Origin: Riptortus pedestris
Taxonomy: Eukaryota > Arthropoda > Insecta > Hemiptera > Alydidae
Direction of reading: 5' to 3'
NCBI GenBank assembly: GCA_019009955.1
Contig: CM032232.1
Coordinates: forward strand, 144,186,001 to 144,250,000
Length of the DNA stretch: 64,000 nt
Positions 11,941 to 42,702 of the stretch are shown one piece after another (the stretch's first letter is position 1; each line of letters begins with the position of its first letter). The notes beneath the pieces were generated by a model. The model worked only from the letters and a program-made list of their open reading frames with translations. It made no database searches and was not told the DNA's origin. The translations under genes were made by a program, and so were the position numbers.

Positions 11941-12648
11941 TTACATTTTCGTTAAGGAATTGACGAATGTTTCTAGACTCTTGATATCATCAGATTTAAC
12001 GGGCTTATGATTGCTAATGTTGTCTAGATATCGAAATGATAACAGCCTATCATTTTTGTAATGATTAACAAAGGTGCTATATGCTGTTTCAAAATTATCA
12101 GAATCGAATGGAATTCCTTTGATCAAATTTAACGCTTGACCAGACAACGAATTAAGAAAGTAATGATACTTTTCAATATCAGACAAGCTATTATTTTTGT
12201 AAATCAACGCATTGAACAGATCAAAATAGGTAGAGAACTCTTCCAAGCTCCCCGAGAAATTAGGTATTTTAATGGGAGACAACTTTGGACTATTAGAAAT
12301 TTCAGTTGAAGGTTTATTTGGGGAAGCGCATATATTCAACTTAGAGGCAGCAGAAACAATATGATAATATTTCCTTTTAAACTCACTCAATATTTCTGCC
12401 TCTTTTTCTGGTATGTCACTATCCATTTCGATATATAAAACCTTGATGTCATCATGAAGATCATCAAATTTCTTTGATAGCCCAGATAGATCTTGAAACC
12501 TGCTGGTAAAATCATCTAACTTGTCTGTTGACACAACATTAGGCTTTATCTCATTACTTAGGTCAAACAATACATTTAAACTATTTATAACTTCTTGCCT
12601 TCTGGCAATATTTAATTTTAGTTTCCTTTTTTCTCTTTCAAAGGACAT
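11941..12648 (-). CDS. BEL/Pao gag-like N-terminal part
   Basis: 235 codons starting MSFEREKRKLKLNIARRQ, rich in Lys, Asp and Ser. It contains the BEL gag block PIKIPNFSGSLEEFSTYFDL (residues about 123-142) and the downstream Y.YFLNSLSGQALNLI segment. Near the end the frame runs to a stop, while the neighbouring frame continues in register into pol, so one indel around 11945-11990 separates gag from pol. The 5' leader between this start and the LTR is about 415 bp. Confidence 0.88.
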   Translation of the reverse strand: MSFEREKRKLKLNIARRQEVINSLNVLFDLSNEIKPNVVSTDKLDDFTSRFQDLSGLSKKFDDLHDDIKVLYIEMDSDIPEKEAEILSEFKRKYYHIVSAASKLNICASPNKPSTEISNSPKLSPIKIPNFSGSLEEFSTYFDLFNALIYKNNSLSDIEKYHYFLNSLSGQALNLIKGIPFDSDNFETAYSTFVNHYKNDRLLSFRYLDNISNHKPVKSDDIKSLETFVNSLTKM

Positions 12649-13064
12649 ATTAGCAACGATTAAACACTAAGTGAGTAATTAAACTGTTTGTTTATGAAGC
12701 TATAACCTGAGCTATAACCTCTGCCTAGCAGCTGGGAGGGAAAGGGGCTCTGTCTGATAACAGCTGACCCGTGCAAGTTGAATCTCGACAGCCGGCAAAG
12801 GGTCTCATTAGGGATTAAGCACTTCATAAACCATCGAAAACGACATTGCAGTGTATAATATCAAAATAACGAACAATAACGATAATAAAACGATAGTATA
12901 CCTACAAATAGCGAAAATAAATATTCCCTACAAACCAAGCTACAAACAATAAAGGAAGAAATTTCCAGACATACAAATAAGTCACGAATTGACTTAAATC
13001 TACAAATAATTCCGGTCGGTTAAGACCAAACAACATGTATCCGGCCGGTGGGATCAAAAATAGA
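12649..13064. other. 5' leader of the BEL/Pao element
   Basis: Non-coding sequence between gag and the 5' LTR. No convincing tRNA primer-binding site was found directly inside the LTR. Confidence 0.6.
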
Positions 13065-13283
13065 TGTATGCGAAATTTAGTGGACTGTATACTTAACACT
13101 GGCTGGTTCCGATGTAAACCGACTGGACATGCCTGGTGTAGGGAAAATAACAAGTACTCACGGTATCAGCGTAAGAGCTCGACTGACTATCTGCTAATCT
13201 GTCCGGCAGGGGCGCCACCTGTTGTCTTCTCGATCTAGGAGTTCCCACCAAAACTTCAAAACCGGACGTACAATCACCAAACA
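13065..13283 (-). repeat. BEL/Pao 5' LTR
   Basis: 219 bp, TG...CA, starting and ending with the same bases as the LTR at 5319-5535. Confidence 0.9.
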
Positions 13284-13574
13284 GTCATTTTTGTTTGATC
13301 AATTTAAGTAGAGGAATCAGAAATTCAGCTTTACCTATTAGAGTTACAAAGATTTCGTGTAGAATCATTGCATGAAGAGGTTATCTATAATACATGTTCT
13401 ATGATATTTTTTGATTCGATGCACTCTAACTGATGTTGCGTATATTACTTTCAAATGAAATACTTTTCAATGAAGTACATCAAAACATTTACATAAAATG
13501 TCTATTAAATTTAATAGGAGTGCAAGGACGTCATGTTTATCGTCATCAGATTTCTTTTTACTTAAATATAATGG

Positions 13575-13756
13575 ACTATTGATTGATTTCCTCAAAAGAT
13601 AATTGAGAAGCAGTTTTTCTTTGGTGAAAACAATCTTTGATTACATGTGCATACGATCAATGATAAGGAGTGAGGGTTTATATAAGGTCATCAGATTTTA
13701 CTTATTCCTGATGTATAGCATTGTCTGGCTCAGTGTGATTTATAGTGGTTTTCAAA
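13575..13756 (+). promoter_or_regulatory. Gene A promoter and 5' leader, conserved with gene B
   Basis: A TATA box (TTTATATAAGG, about 13678-13687) is followed by TCAT/CATCAG and, near 13721-13735, by GCATTGTCTGG and TCAGTGTGATTT just before the start codon. Gene B has the same blocks in the same order and spacing at 61213-61400 (GGGTATAAAGCCATCAG, then GCATTGTCTGATTCAG). TCAGT resembles an arthropod initiator, but lies about 50 bp from the TATA box, so the exact transcription start is uncertain. Confidence 0.75.
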
Positions 13757-32950
<19,194 letters not shown>

Positions 32951-33119
32951 AATAATAAGTATTATAAATCTATCAAGTATTTCTCTTTACTCTATCCAAA
33001 CAAGTGTTATCAAGCAAGTGCAAGTGCAAGAAAGAGATTTCTGAGATGTCTGGTAATCGCCTTAATTAAATAAGACGATTATTGTCATATGAGACCGAAG
33101 AGGAAATAAACCTTTTTTT

Positions 33120-33765
33120 TAAAAAATCATTTTGGCACCTCTCTCTGAGGAAGTAACGACGACCACTTCTGTGACCGGAAGCCACAAAGCGGATCCGGAC
33201 ACCACCCATGGTGTGACCAATCTGGTCTAAGATTGTTGGCGAGGGCTTCCACGACCAACACCCTACTACCGTATGGTCTAACCTCCAACCATAGACTGGT
33301 TGCATGCTCCGGGCCGTGTCGGTCCCCAGACCCACCATACCCTGGTGTTCCGCTGCTACACCCAAGTCCTCTGTGTACCGCGGGTGGCATCTACTTGGGC
33401 AAAGCACTTGCACTACACCCAGACATCATCCACCGGGTTCTTTGTATTAATATACATCATCGTGAGTGAACATCATACGGAAAACTGTCACACCATATAA
33501 TCGGACTCCCGGGGGGAAGGCCAGTGTTGGACTGTGGGTGGCGTAAGGTTTCTGAGATGAAAAACATATTCTAGTTGGTTCTTTTTCCAACACAAGCGAA
33601 TGGTCTAAACACTCATGAAGGCTATTTTCCTTATGTTACACTAAACGGACCTACCAAAATCGAACTTACGAAACAGCCTTCCTTCCGTCGTTCTCCCTAC
33701 TCCTCCGATCGGCCTACGCGAGTGGTATTTCTGACCTCTTCTTGAACAATCAATCCTTTTTGAAC
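33120..33765 (+). repeat. Duplicated 3' flank of gene A, inverted partner of 46850-47440
   Basis: Shared blocks in the same order: CAACCATAGACTGGTTGCAT, AAGTCCTCTGTGTACCG, TAATCGGACTCCCGGGGG and CCTACTCCTCCGATCGGCC. The short frames here are not convincing genes. Confidence 0.8.
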
Positions 33766-34450
33766 ACCCAAAGGCCCCTGTGTATGTCTTTTTTTTTCTT
33801 ATCTGAGACCCAGCTTCACATTAATGGTGGTATTAAGGTAGTGTGACCTACCGGAGGTGAGAAATGATAGTTCCCCTTCTGCTGAACTATAGTTCCATTA
33901 TAAGGGCGGTGGTAATTATGATTGAGTGTAATGGAACACTGTGGGTGGGTTGCCCGGTAGCTAGCTGGTGATATTGGGTGAGTTGTATGTCTCTTTGGAG
34001 TTAAAGTATTTCATCCAAAACTACCTGTCTAAAGTAGCGAGAGGTTTTCATGTTTAGTCACAGTCATTTATTACCCAAATTGTCTTATTCTGATTGAATG
34101 TAAAAATTGCTCAATATTATGTTATTTACTTTTTGGCGTGCCTTATTATTCCTGTTCGATTTACAACAAGTTAACACAATAATTCCTTTTTTATTTCGAG
34201 GTTTTAATAAGATGCGAAAAGTCCTGTATTTCATTAATAACTATAGGTTTTATAAAATTTATCAATCCAACTCATAACGACAGAGATATTTTCAAGTCTG
34301 AATTTATAAAAAAAGCATACAATCGCACCCCCCCCCTGAGAGAGATTTTTGTTTGAATTTATAAAAAGGCATACAAGTGCGCGCACACACACACACACAT
34401 ATATATAGAAACGGTTGTAATTTTTCCTACATCTACTAGGAAAGACTGAC
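33766..34450. other. No recognisable gene
   Basis: AT-rich with a short (CA)n(TA)n array at 34381-34407. The end (34430-34490) resembles the complement of 46730-46760. Confidence 0.4.
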
Positions 34451-34670
34451 AATTGAAGAGTTTTTTAAAAAATCGATTTATGAATGAAACATCACTCTTC
34501 GTAGGGCGGCCAGCTAACACATGTCCGAACTGTGCCGTTTTACAAATTCCCAGCTGATGAACTATTCATCAGTAGAAACCCCATAAAGCCATTCCTCGTC
34601 ATTGGGAGAATTAAAAAGAGCATATTCACACCATCCCTAGAAACCAAAAAAATAGTATATTTCATTACAA

Positions 34671-34770
34671 GGGCGGAAAGTGACTGTTTCCTATGCGAGA
34701 TCGTGTTTTACAGCCGAGGCGAAGCCGAGGCTGGAAATTAGATCGAGCATTGGAAACTCACTTTCCGCCC
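34671..34770. repeat. 100-bp hairpin, possibly a MITE
   Basis: The ends GGGCGGAAAGTGAC and CACTTTCCGCCC are inverted, and complementarity continues to a central palindrome around CCGAGGCGAAGCCGAGG (34714-34730). Confidence 0.85.
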
Positions 34771-35895
34771 GAGTTATGAACGATACTTTACATCACGAGG
34801 CAAAAAATGCGAAATATAATTTAAACTCGTAATTATTAAGTTAATTATCATATAAAATGATTTGTTTTGCATTCTGTACCATCGATTATTTCTGAACAGC
34901 TGATTTAGAGCACTAACCTGATGCAAGTAACATAACCTTAATAACTCTTTCAAACACAATTCTTTATCATTTGAAATAAATTTATAACAAATTCAAACAT
35001 TTACAACTCAACAATTTTAGTGGCTTCCTTCATTAAATTTTCTGGTATGCTCCCAGCCATTTTGTATAAATAAAATAAGTGGTTTGTAAACATGAGATGT
35101 AGCTGCGACAATCGATTAGTTGATAACAAATGACAACAATGTCACAAATTTGGATTTATACAGAACTCTTTTAAATGACATAAACGAATTTTATAATAAA
35201 ACTAAGTTAAATTAGTGTAATTATATTTTCTAATGATAATTAATCGACCAATAATATCTTTAGTGCTTTAAAATAACTAAAATATAAATCGTTTTTCGAA
35301 TAGAAACGCTAGCGTAACGTAGCGTTGAAAACTGTAACTTCATTAAAGGGAGGGAAAAGTTCTTTCCCTCCCTAGAGTGGGAAAGAGAACAGCTGTTTCA
35401 AGTTATTATAAAAAGACCCACTTTCCATACTTACATACGGTAGCGAAAGTAACTACTTTCAGATCAGAGTGATGTAAAAGTAATTTTCGTTTTAAAACGG
35501 CTTTGGTATCCTACCAAAATATTTGTTAAAGGTTGCAACATAGATCATCCCTTAGAAATTTTATTTCTATTTAAAACAAATTAGTTTTGATAACAAGAAA
35601 ACTGCTGTAGTAAGTGCTATTTATATAGGTGGTATTTTTAACTGATTCTAACTCCGTTTTCTTTTTCATTTTTAGCCCAGGGCTTGTCCATGGAGGACGT
35701 TTATTAAAGCTGTTGCAGAGTACTCAATAGACCTATTTAATTTTGTTTAACTTTCCCAAGAAATATCTCTTTTTAATATTTAGTTGAATTTTGAATGTTG
35801 TTCAATTATTTTAAATTGTATTATTATCTATGTATATTTCTTCTAATAAATATATTGGTCATTTTTGTGATTTTATATCATATCCTAAGGTGCTT
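34771..35895. repeat. Unassigned DNA and dispersed repeat
   Basis: 35330-35895 resembles 1763-2450 and the complement of 46050-46480, including TTTTTAGCCCAGGGCTTG and TCTTCTAATAAATATATTGG. On the minus strand at about 35060 a short frame starts MAGSIPENLMKEATKIVEL, possibly the first exon of the same transposon; too short to name. Confidence 0.45.
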
Positions 35896-36825
35896 AAAAT
35901 TGGAGGGTGATTTCGACAACTGAGGAGTATTTATAGTCCAATACAAACCTGTGTTCACGAGTGTCTGTCAATAAAAAAGAGTACTAATAATTCGTCAATT
36001 AATTTCTTTACATACTTCTCAGTAACAAACTTATTTAATACTACGTTACTAAGTCCACCCATGTCCCATGTGAAGTTTTACAATAGAGAAATCTGCGCCA
36101 CCATGAGTAAATACAAACGGTAATGAGAAATCTTTCAGTTAATTTTAATAAATTCTCAACTGAAACGGCTTCTGAATTGTAAAAATAATTTATATTTTAA
36201 TAACTCAAATTTAAGTAGTCCAAGAACTAAAGAGGGGGGGGGGCGGGTGAACAGAACGTATTTGCATAAATCTCACAAAGTAGCGAAGGTTAGGTAAGGT
36301 TAGAAACGACAGGTTAGGTTAGAAGCTTCCGCCAGATTCGAGACTTTTCGAGACGAAAACACACCCGACCAAAGACTTCATACAAATGTAAATATGTCGG
36401 TTAATATTCAAGATAGAGAATAAGTGTATATTAACAATATTTATAGTAAATTGAATTTCCAATAAGATTGGTTCTATACAATGTTTCGATGTGATGCATA
36501 ATAACGGAGATATTTCGAATTTTCGAAAATCCCCCTTTAAACCACCCCTCCCTCTGGTACGATTTCAGCCATTAACGAACTAGATCTGTCTTTTTACATA
36601 AAACGGTTAAATATCGAGTTTCGTAACGATCAAACAAAAATTGCGACCGCTAGAGTGTTAACAGACAAATATATATACAGGGTGTCCCCAAACCAAACCG
36701 CCAAACTTCAGGGATCGATAGAGGATCGAAAAAACTAAGAAAAAAAGTCCTCTGGGATATGCCTCGTTTTCGCTTCGTTTTTGAGAAAATCACAAAAAAC
36801 TGAAAATAGTTGTGCAAAAAGTGTA

Positions 36826-36945
36826 TTAGCAGATTTCCCTTAAGGGAAATCAGCTATTGAGGTCGTACTCATGGTGCGATTTTCGAAAAATTTCTTCAAA
36901 TGTCCATCGATCCTGCCCAGGAGATGACGAAAATGAGGTCCGTTC

Positions 36946-37014
<69 letters not shown>

Positions 37015-37656
37015 CTAGCAGACCCGGCCACGCGTTGCTGTGGCTAAAGTTATTGTTATATTACATTGTAGTATACAATTTAAGAGGAACGGTAGGAGAA
37101 CATCAGTCACGGGGTCCACCATGCTTTTTACATAGATGGTATTTGTAAAAAAATATGGTGACCTCCATGACAGATTTTCTACGACTACAACCCTTTAGTA
37201 CAATGAAATTATTTATGAACTAAGACGGAAATGTTGAAGTTGGTACACAAATTCAAGGGATTAGGATTAGAAGGGGAAGGACGTTGAACACGATTGATTA
37301 AAATTTTCTTACAGTTTATATTAAGCAGAAATCAATACAAAAGAATTAATTTTTAAATTTGTTATTTCCATTTAATTTTGTAACGAATGAGCATATTACA
37401 AAGGTGTTTGTGTATAACCTATGACATGCACAGCTGTTCGAATCTTTTGGAGGTACCAGATAATTGTGACTGTCAATTAATTATAGACAAATAATTTGCA
37501 ATAAAATAAAATTGCGACTATAATTAAAGATCTAAGCTATCCTATCTCTCAAGTTGGACCAGACTGCTCACGGTGTGCCAATTTAATTTAAAATCGGTTA
37601 AGTAGTTTAGGAGTCCATCGCGGACAAACATCGTGACAGGAGATTTATATATATTA

Positions 37657-37726
<70 letters not shown>

Positions 37727-38270
37727 CTGATAACGCTCTAGCGGTCGCAATTTTTGTTTGATCGTTACCAAACTCGCTTAAATGTTTTAAGCAACAAGCC
37801 AGATCACGTTCGTTAAGAGCTGAATTCGGACTGGTGGGAGGGGGGGTTTAGAGGGGGGATTTTTGAAAATTCAAAATATCTCAAAATATGCGTCGGATCG
37901 AAAAATTATATAGAATAAATCTTATTGCAAATTAAATTTACTATAAATATTGTTCTATACATTTATTCTGTATCATGAATATTAACCGAGATATTTGCAT
38001 TTGTATTCTGCGTGTGGTCACCAGTAGGCTATGTTCGGACTTTCCGCCGAGAGCTCTGGCGGCCGTTTCTATAACTATTTGTCCCTCGTGAATAGGTTTA
38101 GAGGTTAGGTTAACTGTTTTTTGGGGCTAGAAACTACTGGGTTATTACGCCCTAAATAATGTTTTAGGTTTAGAGGTTTCTTACTACTACAGTTGTTATT
38201 AGGCAGATTTCTCTATTGTAAAACTTCACGTGGGAAATCTGCTTAGTTTACGCAGCCCCTGCGTGACGGA
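36826..38270 (-). mobile_element. Inner family X copy inside the mariner-like element
   Basis: Begins with the complement of CTAA plus hairpin GATTTCCCTTAAGGGAAATC and ends at the complement of TCCGTCACGCAGGGG (38270). Its (TA)n array is split by the retroposon at 37015-37655. Confidence 0.88.
37015..37655 (+). mobile_element. Retroposon in the (TA)n array of the inner family X copy
   Basis: Starts CTAGCAGACCCGGCCACGCG and ends AATCGGTTAAGTAGTTTAGG, CATCGTGACAGGAGA, with TA repeats on both sides (36951-37014 and 37660-37723). These ends are typical of insect RTE-like non-autonomous retroposons. No coding frame. Confidence 0.75.
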
Positions 38271-38535
38271 CTTTTTTTTTTTTAATAATGTATTTAAATT
38301 ACAAAAAACTATTGGCTTTTTGAGTAAGCTTAATTTTTTAATTTACGAGGAGTAAATTTAGAAAACATGAATATTCTCACGCTTTCCTTATCAATAAAAC
38401 GTCTAGGTTGAGTGTTTAAACTTAAAAGGAAAGGATTAAAATGTTTACTATCATTTTAATCCTTTTTGGGGGGAATCCAGCCTCGCATTCTCACATTAGT
38501 GGTGTTGCTAGTACTGTTCAGTGAAGTCAACAAAT

Positions 38536-39588
38536 ATGGCTAGATTTACCAACGCTGAATACGCGGACATAGTCTACGTCTACGGATTCTGCGATGGCAA
38601 TGCACGTCAGGCAGTTCGGGAATATCGCAGACGGTTTCCTGACCGAGAAACCCCACACAGAGGTGTTTTTACCAGCACTTTCAGAAGGCTTCGAGAGACT
38701 GGGTCCTTCTCATGTAATCGTCGTGGAAACCGTATGCAGGCTCCGATGGAAGGCGGAGGGAGAGGATACTGAGGCACTTCAATACCAACCCTAGCACAAG
38801 CGTCCGGAGAGCTGCTTCAGTTCTAAGCATACCAAAGACAACCATTTGGCGCACATTAAGGGCTGACAGCAGACATGCTTACCATGTACAAAAGGTACAA
38901 AATTTAATACCCGCTGATTATCCCGCCGATTAAATTTTTGTAATTGGTACAAAGAACAATTGCAAAACGATGTAAACTTAAGTTCGAAAGTAATCTGGAC
39001 GGACGAAGCGACTTTAACAGGGCGGGCATATTCAATCAAAGAAACTACCACCTTTGGGCACATGAAAATCCCCACGCTGTTAGAGAATTTCACTACCAAC
39101 ATGAGTTTTCCGTAAACGTGTGGGTCGGCTTTGTTATAATCGCATAATAGGTCCCGTATTTTACCTGCTCGACTTCACGCTGAAAGTTATCACCTATTCC
39201 TGGAGAATGACTTATGGGCACTTTTGGAAGATATCCCTTTGGAAACAAGGCTTGAGAGCTGGTTTCAACTCGATGGTTGTCCTGCACATTACGGAAGGGC
39301 CGTACGAGACTGGTTGGACATCAACTACCCAGGTCGCTGGATAGGACGAGGTGGGCCGGTGCCTTGGCCTCCCCGGTCTCCGGACCTCACGCCACTAGAT
39401 TTCTTCGTGTGGGGATACGTGAAAGAAAATGTCCTGTCCGCACAAGGGATGACCTCATCGAGCGCATCAGAATGGTTTGCAACCAGCTCACCGCAGAACA
39501 ATGTTTAGATGCAGTGCGATCAGTGAGTACGCGATTTGATGCGTGTATTGCAGTGAGAGGCCAGCGCTTCGAACAACATTTACGTTGA
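38536..39588 (+). pseudogene. DD41D mariner-like transposase, frameshifted
   Basis: The start MARFTNAEYADIVYVYGF opens a helix-turn-helix (DUF4817-like) region followed by FRRLRETGSF. The frame shifts near 38715, 38935 and 39080. Catalytic pieces remain: KVIWTDEATLTGRAY (first Asp, about 39000), WFQLDGCPAHYGRAV (second Asp, about 39255) and WPPRSPDLTPLDFFVWG (third Asp). I count 41 residues between the second and third Asp, giving DD41D, as in the rosa/Visitor groups of the IS630-Tc1-mariner superfamily. The multiple frame breaks make it inactive. Confidence 0.88.
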
Positions 39589-39599
39589 CGCTTTAGAAA

Positions 39600-39960
39600 T
39601 TAACGATGTTAATTTTAGAGAAGGTAAAACCTTCAAAATTTTCAGAGTTATTTTTCTCACTAAGGTAGACCAATATAAAAACTGAAACATTTATGTTTTC
39701 CAAGGAAGAATATTTAATTATTTTATTAATTTTCTAAATTTTTAATCTTTTTTTATGTTTTAATCTTCAGTTATTGTTCATAATGTTATCTACTTTAAAT
39801 AGGTATTTTTTTTTATACTATGAATATTTGAATAAAAAAGTATTTATTATTTTTTCTTAATGAAAAATATTTTTTTTTTCAATTACCTTTCTGTTAGAAT
39901 ACAATAATTGTATTGGAATAAAATTTATTGCTAAAATTCATTCAAGGAATAAAATCCGCT
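39600..39960. other. AT-rich 3' region of the mariner-like element
   Basis: Runs of T and A only, between the transposase and the right terminal inverted repeat. Confidence 0.6.
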
Positions 39961-40108
39961 CTTCCATTGGCCTTAACTAGTTTTTGCACAACTATTTTTA
40001 GTTTTTTGTGATTGCCAAAACGAGGCATACGCCAGAGGACTCTTTGTTTTAGTTTTTCGATCCTCTATCGATCCTTAAAGTTTGGTTTGGGGACACCCTG
40101 TGTATATA

Positions 40109-40163
<55 letters not shown>

Positions 40164-40419
40164 GAACGGACCTCATTTTCGTCATCTCCTGGGTAGGATC
40201 GATGGACATTTGAAGAAATGTTTCGAAAATCGCGTCATGAGTACGACCTCAATAGCTGATTTCCCTTAAGGGAAATCTGCTAAAATGCAAACATGCTGCA
40301 CCTGAAAATTATGTATATGTGACAATATCCATGGTAGATATTCTACTTTCTTCAACTTATTAACAATATTTTCTAAATTGGCTAATCCTGAAAAGAGTCT
40401 ATAATTATACCTATATTGA

Positions 40420-40775
40420 AGTCCAACCAAGACAAGACTCTCCCATCCAGCTACAGGCCGATTGCCTTAACCTGATGCCTCTTTAAGTTAGCTGTTTCAG
40501 CAAGCTGAAAGGAATATTCAAGGAAGAATACTTATGTTCATAAAGTCTTTCCTTTTCAATAGATCAATCAGAGTTACACAAGGTATATCCTTTTCAGACC
40601 CGTTCATACAAGCAAATACCTTGCCACTAGGCAGTGTTTTAAGTTCCACACTTTTTAATGATGCAATCAATAATGTCACAGAGTATATACCACCTGATGT
40701 GCATTACTGTCTGTTTGTTGATGATCTGTTTGTCTACTCAATCTCAGATCATTTTAATAGAAAGGTATAATACAC
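40420..40775 (+). pseudogene. LINE reverse transcriptase fragment with FVDD motif
   Basis: Contains SSYRPIALT (about 40440), then after a deletion and frame change QANTLPLGSVLSSTLFNDAI and HYCLFVDDLFVYS, the catalytic core of I/Jockey-type LINE reverse transcriptase. No upstream or downstream domains remain. Confidence 0.85.
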
Positions 40776-40793
40776 CATCAATAATTAAAAAAG

Positions 40794-41345
40794 TCCGTCA
40801 CGCAGGGGTTGCGTAAGCTAAACAGATTTCCCGCGTGAAGTTTAACAACAGATAAATGTATATACCGGTAACAAAAAACCACCGCGAATATTAAGTGAAT
40901 AAATGCAAATGATAATAAAAACCTCACGAAGAAAACCATCTGAAATGTAAACAAACAGTTCTGCCAACTTCTTACCGGAAAGAAAAGCAATTACTGTAAT
41001 TTCTCCTAATGTAACGTATTAATTTGATTGAAAACTATTTACGATATCTAGTACTGTAATTTATAATGAATCAGAATAATTGTTTTCTCAATCAATCACA
41101 TTTTAGTAGTACAAATACTTAAGACAGAGGGGGGGGCAGGGTTACCAGAACATATTGGCATCTATCTCGTATAATAAAGGTCACTTGAAAACAATATTTG
41201 GTATTTAAGCTTCGAATAATGTGGTTGATTTTATAACAGATCATTGTTTATAAAACAGGAGTAGGACGAGTTGGGGTTTACAGAAGAAAATCGTGTCATG
41301 ACCGTGTACGACCACAATAGCTGATTTTCCCTAAGGGAAATTACA
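40794..41345 (+). mobile_element. Family X copy lacking the (TA)n array
   Basis: From TCCGTCACGCAGGGGTTGCG to a degraded hairpin (TTTTCCCTAAGGGAAA). The part with the TA array and conserved tail is deleted. Confidence 0.8.
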
Positions 41346-41370
41346 AAATCAGTAATAAAAATTATTACAA

Positions 41371-41905
41371 AACCAGTAATAAACGTTGTTAATAAGGGTT
41401 CTTTTGGATTGCAAAATTAAACACACACTGTTTAAGTTTCTATCACTGCACAATTTATTTAACAATGCTCAATACACTTGGATAATTATTCTTAATTACT
41501 ACTCACAATATGCACTGATGGCGTCACTGTTCTTCAGATTACACAGTCCAATAATTCGCTCACGGCCTCTGAAATTCATAGAAAGACGGCACTGCACTGT
41601 CCTTTACTTCGCGGCACTGCACGTCTTAAACACGGCACAACACTGTTCTTCTTGTAAAAACACTTTACAGCACTGCACTAAGTCGCACTATAGCACCGAA
41701 CGCAAATATCAGCACTTGAGAAGAAAAACTGACTAGCTCGCGGCTGGCCGGTTCTTTATATAGGTGATCGGCATACATAAAAGGGGAATTGGCTGGGCCC
41801 TTCAATGTCCGGACTGGACGGGTCTAGTAGGTGCTCGACCCTCTGTCGGTTTCTTTGATCTACCTCGCACTTCCCAAATACTCGACTCTATCTGCTAATC
41901 CTTCA
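41371..41905 (-). repeat. Gypsy-type solo LTR (probable)
   Basis: Resembles 3937-4490 at its low-coordinate end and has no adjoining gag or pol. Boundaries approximate. Confidence 0.5.
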
Positions 41906-41934
41906 TGTATTTAATTTTCACTACAATATCTTTA

Positions 41935-42285
41935 TCAAAATAAAATTCCTGTAAAAGTCATAATAAAATTCTTAGGAGTAATCATGGCTAAAAAGATGAC
42001 ATGGGTACCTCATATTAAAATGCTAACAAAAAAAAAACCCTTAATATATTGCGAATTACTGAAAACCGAAAATGGGGAGGAGATCGAAAAACTATGATGA
42101 TGATATATCGCAAGTATACGAGATCCATTTTAGACTATGGAAATATAGTTCTATGGGGAGCCATAACGCCAACTTAAAAATTCTTGAGGCCATCCGAAAC
42201 ACTGGCCCAAGATTAGCAACAAATTCCTCTCGAACAACTCCATGTATAGGATTGAGTGAAGAAACTTGAGAACATCAATTAAATA
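41935..42285 (+). pseudogene. LINE C-terminal fragment
   Basis: Reads KFLGVIMAKKMTWVPHIKML then, in another frame, YTRSILDYGNIVLWGA. These are conserved blocks C-terminal to the reverse transcriptase of Jockey/I-type LINEs. It has frameshifts and stops. Confidence 0.8.
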
Positions 42286-42702
42286 CTCGGTATTCGTAAA
42301 ATATAATGAAATCCAGCATCGGGGCACCTGCTATTCAACCAAATTTAACATTAAATCATTGAACTGTTGATTTTTAAACCGAATTTCTGCTCTTATTTAT
42401 ATCCACTGGAGAAAACGTAACATTACTTTTACCTAAGACTGTAGATATTTTAAAATATTTGTTATAGTAAGGTGGTTCTACCAACTGTTCTGAGTCTGTA
42501 TCGTCAAAATTGCGAAACACCTACATAAATAAATACGATATACAATTATACTTAAACTATTTGACTAGTCTAGGGTAACCTACTAATAATTGGCTTATTC
42601 ACAAGGAGAGAAAAAAAAATGATTAACTTGATAAATAGATAAAATAGTTTCCTCAAATAATAAATGATAAAAAAAGCTTGTGACGTAATGAAGTAAAAGA
42701 AA

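Larger units (their letters stand above)
5319..13283 (-). mobile_element. BEL/Pao LTR retrotransposon, interrupted by a Tc1 element
   Basis: Two similar LTRs (5319-5535 and 13065-13283) flank gag and pol read on the minus strand: gag (12648-11941), zinc knuckles, protease, reverse transcriptase and RNase H (11935-8722), then integrase (7197-6003). The total of about 8 kb falls to 6.4 kb without the Tc1 insertion, normal for the family. A gag-pol frameshift, integrase frameshifts and the Tc1 insertion mean this copy cannot make an intact polyprotein. The immediate flanks (ACCTG and GTCAT) are not a target duplication. Confidence 0.93.
36678..40102 (+). mobile_element. DD41D mariner-like transposon with long terminal inverted repeats
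   Basis: The left end CAGGGTGTCCCCAAACCAAA and the right end (inward, CACAGGGTGTCCCCAAACC) extend into inverted repeats of about 130-140 bp (shared GGATCGATAGAGGATCGAAA and ATAGTTGTGCAAAAA). TA flanks both sides. It encodes a broken transposase and contains a second family X copy (36826-38270) inside its left arm. Confidence 0.9.
36060..40283 (+). mobile_element. Outer family X copy, split by a mariner-like element
   Basis: Family X 5' portion and interior occupy 36060-36675 up to ACAGACAAATATATATA. The 3' (TA)n array, tail, hairpin and CTAA occupy 40103-40283. Between them lies the element at 36678-40102, inserted at TA. Confidence 0.85.

Noticed and set aside
33066..33500. Overlapping frames of 66-115 codons
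   Set aside because: They fall in the duplicated 3' flank on both strands, lack recognisable domains and are not preserved as frames in the partner copy.
36281..36330. Telomere-like TTAGG repeats
   Set aside because: Only a few scattered GGTTAGG copies occur, not a tandem array; chance or decayed repeat.
36840..37148. Small Ile-Tyr-rich proteins (also at 1173, 29990, 40012, 46724)
   Set aside because: They are translations of (TA)n microsatellites.
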